64,000 nt of DNA from Dolichospermum compactum NIES-806 (GTDB taxonomy: Bacteria; Cyanobacteriota; Cyanobacteriia; Cyanobacteriales; Nostocaceae). Made by a program: the position numbers and the translations under genes. The stretch is taken from assembly GCF_002368115.1 (NCBI RefSeq), contig NZ_AP018316.1:4010502-4074501 (forward strand), given 5' to 3'. A model generated the notes under the pieces. That model was not told where the DNA came from and did no database searches. It saw only the letters and a program-made list of their open reading frames with translations. This document shows positions 36,385-44,535 of the stretch, piece after piece; within the stretch, counting starts at the first letter, position 1, and each line of letters opens with the position of its first letter.

Positions 36385-36894
36385 TTAAACATCAATCTCA
36401 CTCAATTCACGAGTGATATAGTCAAAAGGCTCATCCACAAAAGCGGTATTAGCCACACCAGCAGCCCCCACCTGTTCCTTGACGATACCCTTCATAATTT
36501 GGATACCTTGAACAGTTGAACCAATGGGTACACCCAAGGAATTGTAAGTTTCCCTGAGTCCTTGTAATACACGCTCATCCAGAACATTCATATTACCAGC
36601 CACTAGTGCATAGGTAGCATAGCGCAGATAATAGTCCATATCCCGTAAACAAGCTGCAAAGCGACGAGTTGTGTAAGCATTACCACCAGGACGAATTAAT
36701 TCTGGTAGTTCTTCAAATAACTTTGCACCAGCTTGTTTGACAATTGCGGCTGCATTGGAATTAATTGCGGCTGCGGCTTGGACTCTAGCTGTTCCACTAT
36801 CAAAGTATGATTTAAGACTATCAATGGCATTCCGGTCAAAATAACGTCCGGTTACGTCATAATTCTTAATTAAAGTTGTAACGGCATCACGCAT
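36385..36894 (-). CDS. apcF: Allophycocyanin beta-18 subunit
   Basis: 169 residues from the ATG at 36894 (MRDAVTTLIKNYDVTGRYFD); the five codons before it are unsupported. ApcF is the beta-type subunit paired with ApcE in the phycobilisome core. Phycobilin attachment Cys is in RRFAACLRDMDYYLRYATYA, and NAAAI has the Asn usually methylated nearby. Length and motifs match ApcF rather than ApcB (161 residues). It is divergent from glnA across about 370 bases. Confidence 0.95.
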   Translation of the reverse strand: MRDAVTTLIKNYDVTGRYFDRNAIDSLKSYFDSGTARVQAAAAINSNAAAIVKQAGAKLFEELPELIRPGGNAYTTRRFAACLRDMDYYLRYATYALVAGNMNVLDERVLQGLRETYNSLGVPIGSTVQGIQIMKGIVKEQVGAAGVANTAFVDEPFDYITRELSEIDV

Positions 36895-37119
36895 TCTTTT
36901 TTCTCCCAATCATTTAGTTATCTATGATTTGATATTAATTTGGCTGCAATTACGCACCAACAAGATTCCGTGCCAATTCACATAAAATAGACCCTGGCAC
37001 AAAAACTATCCATCTGCTATCTAAGGATTTTATGCCAAAGTTGACCCATGATCATGAATTTTCTAGTTTTGTAAAAATTAAAAAAGAAAGGTTAACATAA
37101 CCTGTAATCCAGGCAATCT

Positions 37120-37162
37120 GTAACAAACATGACAAAACCATGTGAAGTTAACTATTTACGAT
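37120..37162 (+). promoter_or_regulatory. NtcA-activated-type promoter of glnA
   Basis: GTAACAAACATGAC (37120-37133) resembles the NtcA box GTA-N8-TAC, with one mismatch in the right half, and is close to the box known upstream of Anabaena glnA (GTAACAAAGACTAC). A TACGAT (37157-37162), fitting the TAN3T -10 form, follows after 23 bases, the usual spacing for NtcA class II activation. The start codon is about 100 bases downstream. Confidence 0.7.
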
Positions 37163-37264
37163 ATTCCAGGTGGTGTGTGACAACTTGGGTTAGCGTAAAG
37201 GCTTGAGGTTGAGCAGACTTTGGGTTTATATTGGATAATTGGATACATCAGGAGTAAAGTAAAA

Positions 37265-38680
37265 ATGACAACCCCAAAAGAAATCTTGAAAAAGATTCAA
37301 GACGAAAAAATTCAGATGATTGATCTGAAATTCATTGATACACTGGGAACTTGGCAACATTTGACCATGTACCAAGACCAGATTGATGAAAGTTCATTCT
37401 CTGATGGTGTTCCCTTCGATGGTTCTAGTATTCGGGGTTGGAAAGGCATCGAAGAATCTGACATGACAATGGTACTCGATCCCAACACTGCTTGGATTGA
37501 CCCGTTCATGAAAGAACCAACTCTAAGTATCATCTGTAGTATTAAAGAACCTCGCACTGGACAATGGTACAACCGTTGCCCTCGCGTTATTGCCCAAAAG
37601 GCAATAGATTATCTAGCTTCCACTGGACTTGGTGACACTGCTTTCTTTGGTCCTGAAGCTGAATTCTTCATTTTTGATGATGTTCGCTATGACCAAACCA
37701 CCAACTCTGGTTACTACTACGTAGATTCCGTAGAAGGACGTTGGAATACTGGTAGAGAAGAAAGCCCTAACCTTGGTTACAAAACCCGCGTTAAGGAAGG
37801 TTACTTCCCCGTACCTCCCACTGACAGCTTTCAAGATATGCGGACAGAAATGCTGCTAACAATGAAAGATTGTGGCGTACCCATTGAAAAGCAACACCAT
37901 GAAGTTGCAACAGGTGGTCAGTGCGAACTTGGGTTCAAATTTGGTAAGTTAATTGAAGCTGCTGATTGGTTGATGACTTATAAGTATGTCATCAAGAATG
38001 TTGCCAGAAAATATGGCAAAACCGTTACCTTCATGCCAAAACCCATTTTTGGTGATAACGGTTCTGGTATGCACTGTCACCAGTCTATTTGGAAAAATGG
38101 TCAGCCCCTATTTGCAGGTAACAAGTACGCTGGTATGAGTGAAATGGGACTTTACTACATTGGTGGTATTCTCAAACACGCTCCAGCATTGTTGGCAATC
38201 ACTAACCCCACCACCAACTCCTACAAACGCCTCGTACCTGGTTATGAAGCACCTGTAAACTTGGCTTACTCCCAAGGTAATCGTTCTGCTTCTGTGCGGA
38301 TTCCTCTTTCTGGAGACAACCCCAAAGCCAAGCGGTTAGAATTCCGTTGTCCAGACGCTACTTCTAATCCTTACTTGGCTTTTGCGGCAATGCTTTGTGC
38401 TGGTATTGATGGTATCAAAAACAAAATTCATCCTGGTGAACCCTTAGATAAGAATATCTATGAACTCTCTCCAGAAGAATTGTCTAAGATTCCTTCTACT
38501 CCTGGTTCTTTAGAATTGGCTTTGGAAGCTTTGGAAAATGATCACGCTTTCTTAACTGAAAGTGGCGTTTTCTCTGAAGACTTCATCCAAAATTGGATTG
38601 ATTACAAAGTTGCTAACGAAGTTAAGCAAATGCAATTGCGTCCACATCCTTATGAATTCTTCTTATATTACGATTGCTAA
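37265..38680 (+). CDS. glnA: Glutamine synthetase, type I
   Basis: 471 residues from the ATG at 37265; a frame-extending ATG at 37220 adds 15 unsupported residues. GlnA forms glutamine from glutamate and ammonia with ATP (dodecamer). Signatures: DGSSIRGW, FFGPEAEFFIFDD, GQCELGFKFG, MPKPIFGDNGSGMHCHQS and the NRSASVRIP loop. It is the main ammonia-assimilation enzyme; in cyanobacteria it is inhibited by small inactivating factors, one of which (gifA) is the next gene. An NtcA-like site lies upstream. Confidence 0.97.
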   Translation: MTTPKEILKKIQDEKIQMIDLKFIDTLGTWQHLTMYQDQIDESSFSDGVPFDGSSIRGWKGIEESDMTMVLDPNTAWIDPFMKEPTLSIICSIKEPRTGQWYNRCPRVIAQKAIDYLASTGLGDTAFFGPEAEFFIFDDVRYDQTTNSGYYYVDSVEGRWNTGREESPNLGYKTRVKEGYFPVPPTDSFQDMRTEMLLTMKDCGVPIEKQHHEVATGGQCELGFKFGKLIEAADWLMTYKYVIKNVARKYGKTVTFMPKPIFGDNGSGMHCHQSIWKNGQPLFAGNKYAGMSEMGLYYIGGILKHAPALLAITNPTTNSYKRLVPGYEAPVNLAYSQGNRSASVRIPLSGDNPKAKRLEFRCPDATSNPYLAFAAMLCAGIDGIKNKIHPGEPLDKNIYELSPEELSKIPSTPGSLELALEALENDHAFLTESGVFSEDFIQNWIDYKVANEVKQMQLRPHPYEFFLYYDC

Positions 38681-38710
38681 TTGCAATAAGTAGTAAAAGT
38701 AGTATTTTTT

Positions 38711-38737
38711 AGCCACCCTCTTGGGTGGCTTTCTTTG
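38711..38737 (+). terminator. Intrinsic terminator after glnA
   Basis: agccaccc-tctt-gggtggct forms an 8-bp GC-rich stem with tttcttt following. It lies 31 bases after the glnA stop and could also terminate gifA from the other side (its stop is at 38742). Confidence 0.85.
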
Positions 38738-38741
38738 TCAC

Positions 38742-38942
38742 TTAACTCATAGTTGCTTGGCTACGTCCATAAAGTGTCTGGGTAGCTGAATCCATTTTAC
38801 CTTGAATGGGATTCCAATAGTGAGACATTCCTTCATGTAAACCAAGTTCTTGTGCAGCACGCATTAGCATGGATTGCTGACGGTTTTTAGCTTGCTGATG
38901 TTGACGCACCATCAATTGACGAGCTTTTTCTTGAATAGACAT
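38742..38942 (-). CDS. gifA: Glutamine synthetase inactivating factor IF7-type
   Basis: 66 residues. IF7 binds and inactivates glutamine synthetase when ammonium is plentiful. Recognised from SIQEKARQLMVRQHQQ, KNRQQSMLMRAAQELG and WNPIQGK with a Tyr/Gly/Arg-Ser end, matching IF7A of Anabaena, and from its place just downstream of glnA in convergent orientation as in Anabaena. A strong ribosome site (GGAGG) precedes the ATG. A near-perfect NtcA box overlies its promoter. Confidence 0.9.
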   Translation of the reverse strand: MSIQEKARQLMVRQHQQAKNRQQSMLMRAAQELGLHEGMSHYWNPIQGKMDSATQTLYGRSQATMS

Positions 38943-38998
38943 GACACTACCTCCTCATATTTGTTTACTAAGAAATAATTTACTATTTCCCGCAATCA

Positions 38999-39031
38999 GA
39001 TCATAACACAAAAATCTGTAGCGTAAACTAC
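38999..39031 (-). promoter_or_regulatory. gifA promoter with overlapping NtcA box (repressor position)
   Basis: On the minus strand, GTAGTTTACGCTAC (39031-39018) is a perfect GTA-N8-TAC NtcA site. A -10-like TATGAT lies at 39005-39000. A -35 placed 17 bases upstream would fall at about 39028-39023, inside the box. NtcA is known to repress gif genes, and this geometry agrees. Confidence 0.8.
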
Positions 39032-39448
39032 AGAATCTTAAATGAATAGGATTGATATGATTATATTTCCTCTATGCTGAATAATGTGATGAAAATTACG
39101 GGATACAACTTTTAAAATATTCTCCAATGGGATAACGTTGTTTCCAAGTTATATCAGATCAGTAATTCAGTATGTACGAATTTAACGAAGTTAAGGAAAT
39201 TTCGTTAATAACAATTTTGGAAGTCATAGTATAACTGGGTTGTAGCCCTATGTAAAAAAAATAACTTGACACAATTGACACAATTAGTAAACCTCAACTC
39301 ACAGAAACCGAATTAAAAAACGAACTACTATCAATGATTAAACAGGGTATTGCTTGGTCTACGGCTTGTGGTAGGTTTTGTAGTTGTCAGAATCAGGATT
39401 TCCAGGATTTAAGGATTAATAGGATTAATCCCCAAATCCTCAATTGAT
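39032..39448. other. Intergenic region with partial duplication of the neighbouring gene end
   Basis: Between gifA and the dehydrogenase. It holds a 32-bp direct copy (39352-39383, one mismatch) of dehydrogenase coding sequence at 39495-39526. A plus-strand open stretch before it reads SKPQLTETELKNELLSMIKQ, possibly gene debris. No full gene. Confidence 0.65.
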
Positions 39449-40495
39449 TTAGGGATAGATTAAAATTTTGTAAGTTTCGGCTGTGGGGGCGATCGCTTGG
39501 TCTACGGCTTGTGGTAAGTTTTGTAGGGGATAGCGATCGCTAATTAGGGCTTTCACATCAATGCGGCGATTAAATACAATGTCCGCAGATAGGCTTTGTA
39601 AACGGTAGGATGAGCTATAACTGCCCATGAGGTCTATTTCCCGACGGTAGAGAATGTTGGGGTTAATGGGAATTGTCAACTCGTCTGGGAACTCTGCAAA
39701 GAAGAGGATTTTTCCACCTTTGCGGGTACAGTCTAAAGCTTGGAAAAATGCTTTATCACTGGGAACAGCTAACAAGGTGACATCTACACCCATTCCCCCA
39801 GTTAAAGCTTGAATTTTGGTAGGTAACTCAGGATCACGAGCATCAAAAGCTGCTTCTGCTCCTACTTCCAGAGCTTTTTCAATTCTAGACGGTAAAAGGT
39901 CAGTAGCGATCGCTCTTGCACCAAAATACTTCACCAACATCATAAACATTAACCCAATGGGACCAGCACCAGTAACTAACACAGTTTGTCCCGGTGCAAT
40001 TTGGGCTTTTTTGACAGCTTTTAAACAGCAATTAGTCGGTTCAACAAAACTCGCCTCCTCAAAACTGATATCATCAGGAATAGGAATTAAGCCACCATTC
40101 TCCACAATATGTCCTGGAACTTTCACATACTCTGCAAACCCCCCACCACTGGCGTTAAAACCTGCCGTAGTCGAGATATTTTTATAAACATCGCACATCG
40201 AAAAATTATCATTCAAGCAGTAAGCGCAACGCATACATGGTATATGGTGCATCACCGCTACCCGTTGTCCTACAGTCCATCCTTTAACCTGTGAACCAAC
40301 AGCCGCAATAGTTCCAGCCGTTTCATGTCCAAATATGCGTGGCGGTTCATACAAAGGATAACGAATCTTTTTAATATCTGACTGACACAAACCCACAACC
40401 CGCACCTGTACCAGCACTTCATCTGCTTCTAGTGTTGGAACTGGAACTTCTTCGTAGGATAACTGATTTACGCCTCTAAATACTTGTGCTTTCAC
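39449..40495 (-). CDS. Zinc-dependent medium-chain alcohol/polyol dehydrogenase
   Basis: 348 residues from a GTG. It is an MDR-superfamily oxidoreductase that probably oxidises a polyol or alcohol with NAD(P). Catalytic-zinc ligands: Cys in VVGLCQSD, His-Glu in GHETAG, Cys in the PTNCCLK region. Structural zinc: PCMRCAYCLNDNFSMC. Cofactor domain: TVLVTGAGPIGLMFMMLVK with an Asp at the end of the following strand (ATDLLPSR), which favours NAD. The closest named relatives are sorbitol/galactitol-type dehydrogenases; the substrate is unknown. Confidence 0.9.
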   Translation of the reverse strand: MKAQVFRGVNQLSYEEVPVPTLEADEVLVQVRVVGLCQSDIKKIRYPLYEPPRIFGHETAGTIAAVGSQVKGWTVGQRVAVMHHIPCMRCAYCLNDNFSMCDVYKNISTTAGFNASGGGFAEYVKVPGHIVENGGLIPIPDDISFEEASFVEPTNCCLKAVKKAQIAPGQTVLVTGAGPIGLMFMMLVKYFGARAIATDLLPSRIEKALEVGAEAAFDARDPELPTKIQALTGGMGVDVTLLAVPSDKAFFQALDCTRKGGKILFFAEFPDELTIPINPNILYRREIDLMGSYSSSYRLQSLSADIVFNRRIDVKALISDRYPLQNLPQAVDQAIAPTAETYKILIYP

Positions 40496-40883
40496 GTTGT
40501 TTCTCCACTATTCAACGTTACTAGATTTAACATTTTGTGGTCAACTTGAGATTATAGAATTTGGGAAAAACCAGAAAATTCTTTAAATTTACATCACATC
40601 TGTAACCCAAAATACAGATTAATAAATCATCCTAATTAGAAAACCCAAATAAAGAAATAATTATTTTCACCTAAAGTATAAACTTAATTTCCACCAAAAT
40701 ATACATCACAATAATAATGGCAAAATGCCGTTATTTTCTATTTCTCATGAGATATCATCAAAATAATTGGCAATAATATATCTTCCATGCTTGTGAAGTT
40801 CCAGGTTAAATATAATTACTAATTGCTTTAATCAAATCTAGGGTTATCTATATATTTTATCATGCAGATGCACCATATAGATT
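40496..40883. other. AT-rich intergenic region
   Basis: 388 bases between the divergent dehydrogenase and kinase genes. AT-rich, with stops in all frames. No repeat, RNA or clear promoter pair recognised. Confidence 0.5.
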
Positions 40884-43025
40884 ATGATCTGCTGTCTAAA
40901 TCCCGATTGTTCAAATCCTCAAAATCCCGATCATTATAAACTTTGTCAAACTTGTCACACTCCGTTAGTGCCACTTTTGAGAAATCGGTTTCGTGTGATC
41001 CGTGTTCTTTCTAATGAAGGCGGATTTGGCAGAACTTATATATCAGAAGATATTGATAAATTAAATGAATTATGTGTAGTTAAACAACTAGCACCAAAAT
41101 TTCAAGGCACTTGGTCACAAAAAAAAGCAACTCAACTATTTTTAGAAGAAGCCAGACGACTACAAGAATTAGGAGAACATCCCCAAATTCCCACACTTAT
41201 AGCTTATTTTCAGCAAGATAATTGTTTGTATTTAGTACAACAATTTATTGATGGTCAAAATTTATTTAACGAATTGAAATCTCGAAGAATTTATAAAGAT
41301 TGGGATATTCAATCTATTCTATTAGATTTATTACCAATTATCAAATTTGTGCATCAACATGGAGTAATTCATCGTGATATTAAACCAGAAAATATTATTC
41401 GCCGAAAAACTGATGGGAGATTAACACTCATTGATTTTGGTTCTTCCAAACAATTAACCGCACAGGTACAGCGAAAAAATGGTACTTCTATCGGTTCACA
41501 TGGTTATTCTCCCATTGAACAAATTAGAGATGGAAAAGCCTATCCTGCAAGTGATTTATTTAGTTTAGGTGCTACTTGTTTTCATCTATTAACAGGAATT
41601 TCTCCTTTTCAATTATGGATGGAATATGGCTATGCTTGGGTAGGAAATTGGCAGCAGTATTTACGCTTTACTTTGAGTTCAGAATTATCAGAAATTATAG
41701 ATAAATTACTCCAAAAAGAAATAGATAGTCGCTATCAATCTGCTGATGAAGTAATTAGAGATTTGATGAAAAAGCATACTAATATTCTGCCAGTAGCGAA
41801 TCATGAAATCATCAAATCGCCTAAAAAAAAGGCTCAATCACATTCATCAAAATATACTTGGGTCAGAAATTTAATCTTCATATCGGGGATAATTGTCTCT
41901 TTCGCATTAGCAGAATCTGGTTATCGAGAATTTCGCAAATTAAAAACCAACTTTTCATTTAGTTGGAGTCAACCTCGCAATACTCCACAAACCTCTGCAA
42001 CATCAGAAAAAAAATTATCTTTAGTCAATACTTTCTCTGGACATAAAAGCAAAGTTTTGTCAGTGGTTATGAGTCCAAATGGCAAACTAATTATCAGTGG
42101 TGGGGATTGCGAAAAAAGTAATAATAGTCTATGTCATAATATTAAATTATGGGATGTCATTACAGGTAAAGAAATTGCCAGTCTTCAGGGACATTACCAA
42201 AATGTCAATGCAGTAGCTATCACAGCTAATGGTAAAACTTTAGTTAGTGCTGGTGATGATAAAACTATTAAGATTTGGAATTTACAAACAAATCAATCAA
42301 TTCACACCTTAAAGAGTCATACAGATGCGATTCATAGTTTAGCTATTAGTAGTGATGGTAAAACTTTAGTTAGTGCTAGTGACGATAAAACTATCAAAGT
42401 TTGGAATTTAATAACAGGTAAACTAATTCGTACTTTAATTGGTCATAAATATTGGGTGCGTTCTGTAGATATTAGTCCTGATGGTGTTACCTTAGCAAGT
42501 GGTAGTTTTGATAAAACGATTAAATTATGGAATCTTAATCAAGAAAAACCAATTCTGAATTTAGCTACCAGTTCACAAACAGTTATAGCTGTGGCTTTCA
42601 GTCCTAATGGCAAAATTTTAGCAAGTTCCAGCCGCGATCGCGTAAGCACTGACCGAAGGTATCGCACAATTAAATTATGGAATCTGCAAACCCTCAAAGA
42701 AATTCGGACTCTCATGGTAGAAGATAATAGTGTGAATACTATTGCTTTTAGTCCCAATGGTCAAATTTTAGCAAGTGCTGGACGAAATATTTCTGAAGAA
42801 CAAATCTATCACACCATTAAACTCTGGAATGTAGCTACAGGAGAGGAAATGCTAACATTGACAGGACATAGTAATGCTGTCATCTCCCTTGCTTTTAGTG
42901 CTGACGGAAAGTTTCTAGTTAGTGGTGGTGAAGATAATTTAATTAAAATTTGGCAGATTCCAGTCAATGATGACAAAAATTTTTCCCCTCGAGGTTTGGT
43001 ACTTGATAAAACTAAATTTCGGTAG
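40884..43025 (+). CDS. Ser/Thr protein kinase with N-terminal zinc ribbon and C-terminal WD40 repeats
   Basis: 713 residues. Cys-rich start (CCLNPDCSNP, then CQTC) looks like a zinc ribbon. Kinase domain about residues 35-285: Gly loop NEGGFGRTY, Lys in CVVKQLAP, catalytic loop VIHRDIKPENII, DFG in LTLIDFGSSK, activation segment end YSPIEQ. A single hydrophobic segment (NLIFISGIIVSFALAES, about residue 330) follows. Then at least six WD40 repeats (for example TLVSAGDDKTIKIWNLQTNQ and LASGSFDKTIKLWNLNQ) form a likely outer or soluble propeller. Kinase-WD40 proteins of this build are common in filamentous cyanobacteria. All catalytic residues are present; substrates are unknown. Confidence 0.92.
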   Translation: MICCLNPDCSNPQNPDHYKLCQTCHTPLVPLLRNRFRVIRVLSNEGGFGRTYISEDIDKLNELCVVKQLAPKFQGTWSQKKATQLFLEEARRLQELGEHPQIPTLIAYFQQDNCLYLVQQFIDGQNLFNELKSRRIYKDWDIQSILLDLLPIIKFVHQHGVIHRDIKPENIIRRKTDGRLTLIDFGSSKQLTAQVQRKNGTSIGSHGYSPIEQIRDGKAYPASDLFSLGATCFHLLTGISPFQLWMEYGYAWVGNWQQYLRFTLSSELSEIIDKLLQKEIDSRYQSADEVIRDLMKKHTNILPVANHEIIKSPKKKAQSHSSKYTWVRNLIFISGIIVSFALAESGYREFRKLKTNFSFSWSQPRNTPQTSATSEKKLSLVNTFSGHKSKVLSVVMSPNGKLIISGGDCEKSNNSLCHNIKLWDVITGKEIASLQGHYQNVNAVAITANGKTLVSAGDDKTIKIWNLQTNQSIHTLKSHTDAIHSLAISSDGKTLVSASDDKTIKVWNLITGKLIRTLIGHKYWVRSVDISPDGVTLASGSFDKTIKLWNLNQEKPILNLATSSQTVIAVAFSPNGKILASSSRDRVSTDRRYRTIKLWNLQTLKEIRTLMVEDNSVNTIAFSPNGQILASAGRNISEEQIYHTIKLWNVATGEEMLTLTGHSNAVISLAFSADGKFLVSGGEDNLIKIWQIPVNDDKNFSPRGLVLDKTKFR

Positions 43026-43049
43026 TTTATGAGATTATGGATTATAACT

Positions 43050-43211
43050 CTACAATGTCTCCGATTCTAGTTGATCTAAATATATGAAATCAGGATACTC
43101 GACTCCAGCTTCTTGTTTAATTTTCACGAATTTGGGAGATTCAAAAAACCGCTTTGCATCTTCTATAGATGTCCATCATGAAAAATGCACTATTTTATTG
43201 GGATTATTTTC
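43050..43211 (-). pseudogene. C-terminal remnant of a small alpha/beta protein
   Basis: The minus strand reads ENNPNKIVHFS, a TGA, then WTSIEDAKRFFESPKFVKIK and AGVEYPDFIYLDQLES before a stop at 43050-43052. The pattern (WxSxEDAxRFFESPxxVxI) resembles the end of small dimeric alpha/beta-barrel (monooxygenase-like) proteins. No start is visible, and the in-frame TGA marks decay. The rest of the gap 43026-43354 holds nothing else. Confidence 0.5.
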
Positions 43212-43354
43212 GTACTTTAACCCTCCATTCAAAAAGTCATTTTCCCCAATTTGGGGTTGATTCTGACACAAATTTGACATTAAAAATCTATTAGTTTCCG
43301 TAACTGGTGTAGATGTAACCTTTATCTGGTTTTGGGGATTAGTAATTGGCAAGA

Positions 43355-43969
43355 TTAACCTTCATAATTCATAGCACCCAAGTATTTAGTTAAAAAAGGC
43401 GAAAAAACCTCATAAATCAAAGTTAGCGGTTGTCCATGATGCCAAAACAAATAATGGCGACCCCAAAATGGACCTTGTTCATTAAAACCTGACTCTAGTG
43501 CCTCTGAGTCACCATAATAAATACCTTGGACATCTCTATACAATTCAGTCCGTAACCGTGCTAAACTTGCCCAAATTGGTAAAGACTTGTTTTGTAAATA
43601 TTCATCTACATGACTGGCTTCCCACCAAGAAGCAGCATAGTATAACCGTTGACCAGAGGCGGTTCGTACCCACACCTGCCGACGCACTCTTGGACCCGGT
43701 AACATTTGAATTATAGCTGGTGCATGATCTGAATTCATGCCAATGGATGACATATCAATCACATCCACCTCCGTCGGCTCACCAGTCAGCAGTTGAACGT
43801 GTCGAGTCGGAGAACCATCACCCAAAAGCAATAATTGCCAAGTAGGTGCTAACTGAGTGTGAGGTAAACCGCGTTTAACAACTTCCTCCCCACCTTGCCA
43901 TAAGGGAGTTAGACAATGCCAAGAACTGGGTAAGATTAAGTCATTTGTGGGATTAAAAGTAGTAGTCAA
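43355..43969 (-). CDS. Chorismate lyase-like protein (plastoquinone head-group synthesis)
   Basis: 204 residues similar to the cyanobacterial chorismate lyase typified by Synechocystis Sll1797, which splits chorismate to 4-hydroxybenzoate plus pyruvate for plastoquinone. Distinctive stretches: LPSSWHCLTPLWQGGEEVVKR (read in two parts), LAPTWQLLLLGDGSPTRHVQ, LPGPRVRRQVWVRTASGQRL, PIWASLARLRTELYRDVQG and HYLFWHHGQPLTLIYEVFSP. The conserved Arg in VRRQVW and the late Glu in YEVF would hold substrate in this fold. Monocistronic on the minus strand. Confidence 0.82.
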   Translation of the reverse strand: MTTTFNPTNDLILPSSWHCLTPLWQGGEEVVKRGLPHTQLAPTWQLLLLGDGSPTRHVQLLTGEPTEVDVIDMSSIGMNSDHAPAIIQMLPGPRVRRQVWVRTASGQRLYYAASWWEASHVDEYLQNKSLPIWASLARLRTELYRDVQGIYYGDSEALESGFNEQGPFWGRHYLFWHHGQPLTLIYEVFSPFLTKYLGAMNYEG

Positions 43970-44117
43970 TGTTCTTTACAAAAGTTTATATATCTATATA
44001 CTATAACGATCTAATTTGATTTATCCACACTCCTAATTCCTCTTTGCTCCTCTGCGCCTCTGCGTGAGATAAAAAAATGTGGTTTATTTCCCCGAAAATC
44101 GCTGTAATATTTGAAAA

Positions 44118-44154
44118 CCCGCTGCTACAATCATTTTTTTGACATAGCAGCGGG
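44118..44154 (-). terminator. Hairpin downstream of tRNA-Leu
   Basis: cccgctgcta and tagcagcggg form a perfect 10-bp stem around a 17-base loop containing a T7 run. On the minus strand it comes 19 bases after the tRNA 3' end, so it probably ends the tRNA transcript. Confidence 0.6.
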
Positions 44155-44172
44155 CTATTTACATTCAAAAAT

Positions 44173-44254
44173 GCGGATGGCGAGACTCGAACTCGCAAGG
44201 GCTATGCCCACACGCACCTCAAGCGTGCGCGTATACCAATTCCGCCACATCCGC
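44173..44254 (-). tRNA. trnL: tRNA-Leu (anticodon GAG)
   Basis: 82 bases on the minus strand: acceptor GCGGATG/CATCCGC, D-arm GGCGGAATTGGTATACGC, anticodon stem CACGC/GCGTG with loop TTGAGGT (GAG), a long variable arm (class II) and a TTCGAGT T-loop. Confidence 0.93.
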
Positions 44255-44535
44255 GCGCTTTGAACACAGATTACAGTATAACATAAAAAAATCTCTCAAA
44301 CACAAGATTTTTCAAATATTTCCCAAATATTTTTTGAATGGGTATGAGACTAACAGAAATATAGTTGCAGCACAAGTCATATTAAAAGGTCTAGGAAAGA
44401 TGCCACATAATCTAAATAGTCTGTTAAAAATTATGTTTGGGGATCTCCTGTCACGATTTACAGTAATGCAACAGCTTTATGTCAACAGGATGGGAGAAAA
44501 TGTGAATCTACTGGTACTGATATCGTAACTAGAAA
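44255..44535. other. Intergenic region upstream of accC
   Basis: 281 bases. A short open frame (44334-44528) is not supported by codon pattern or a ribosome site. It should carry the accC promoter; none assigned. Confidence 0.45.

Noticed and set aside
44334..44528. 64-codon frame upstream of accC
   Set aside because: No conserved features or start signal; probably leader DNA.
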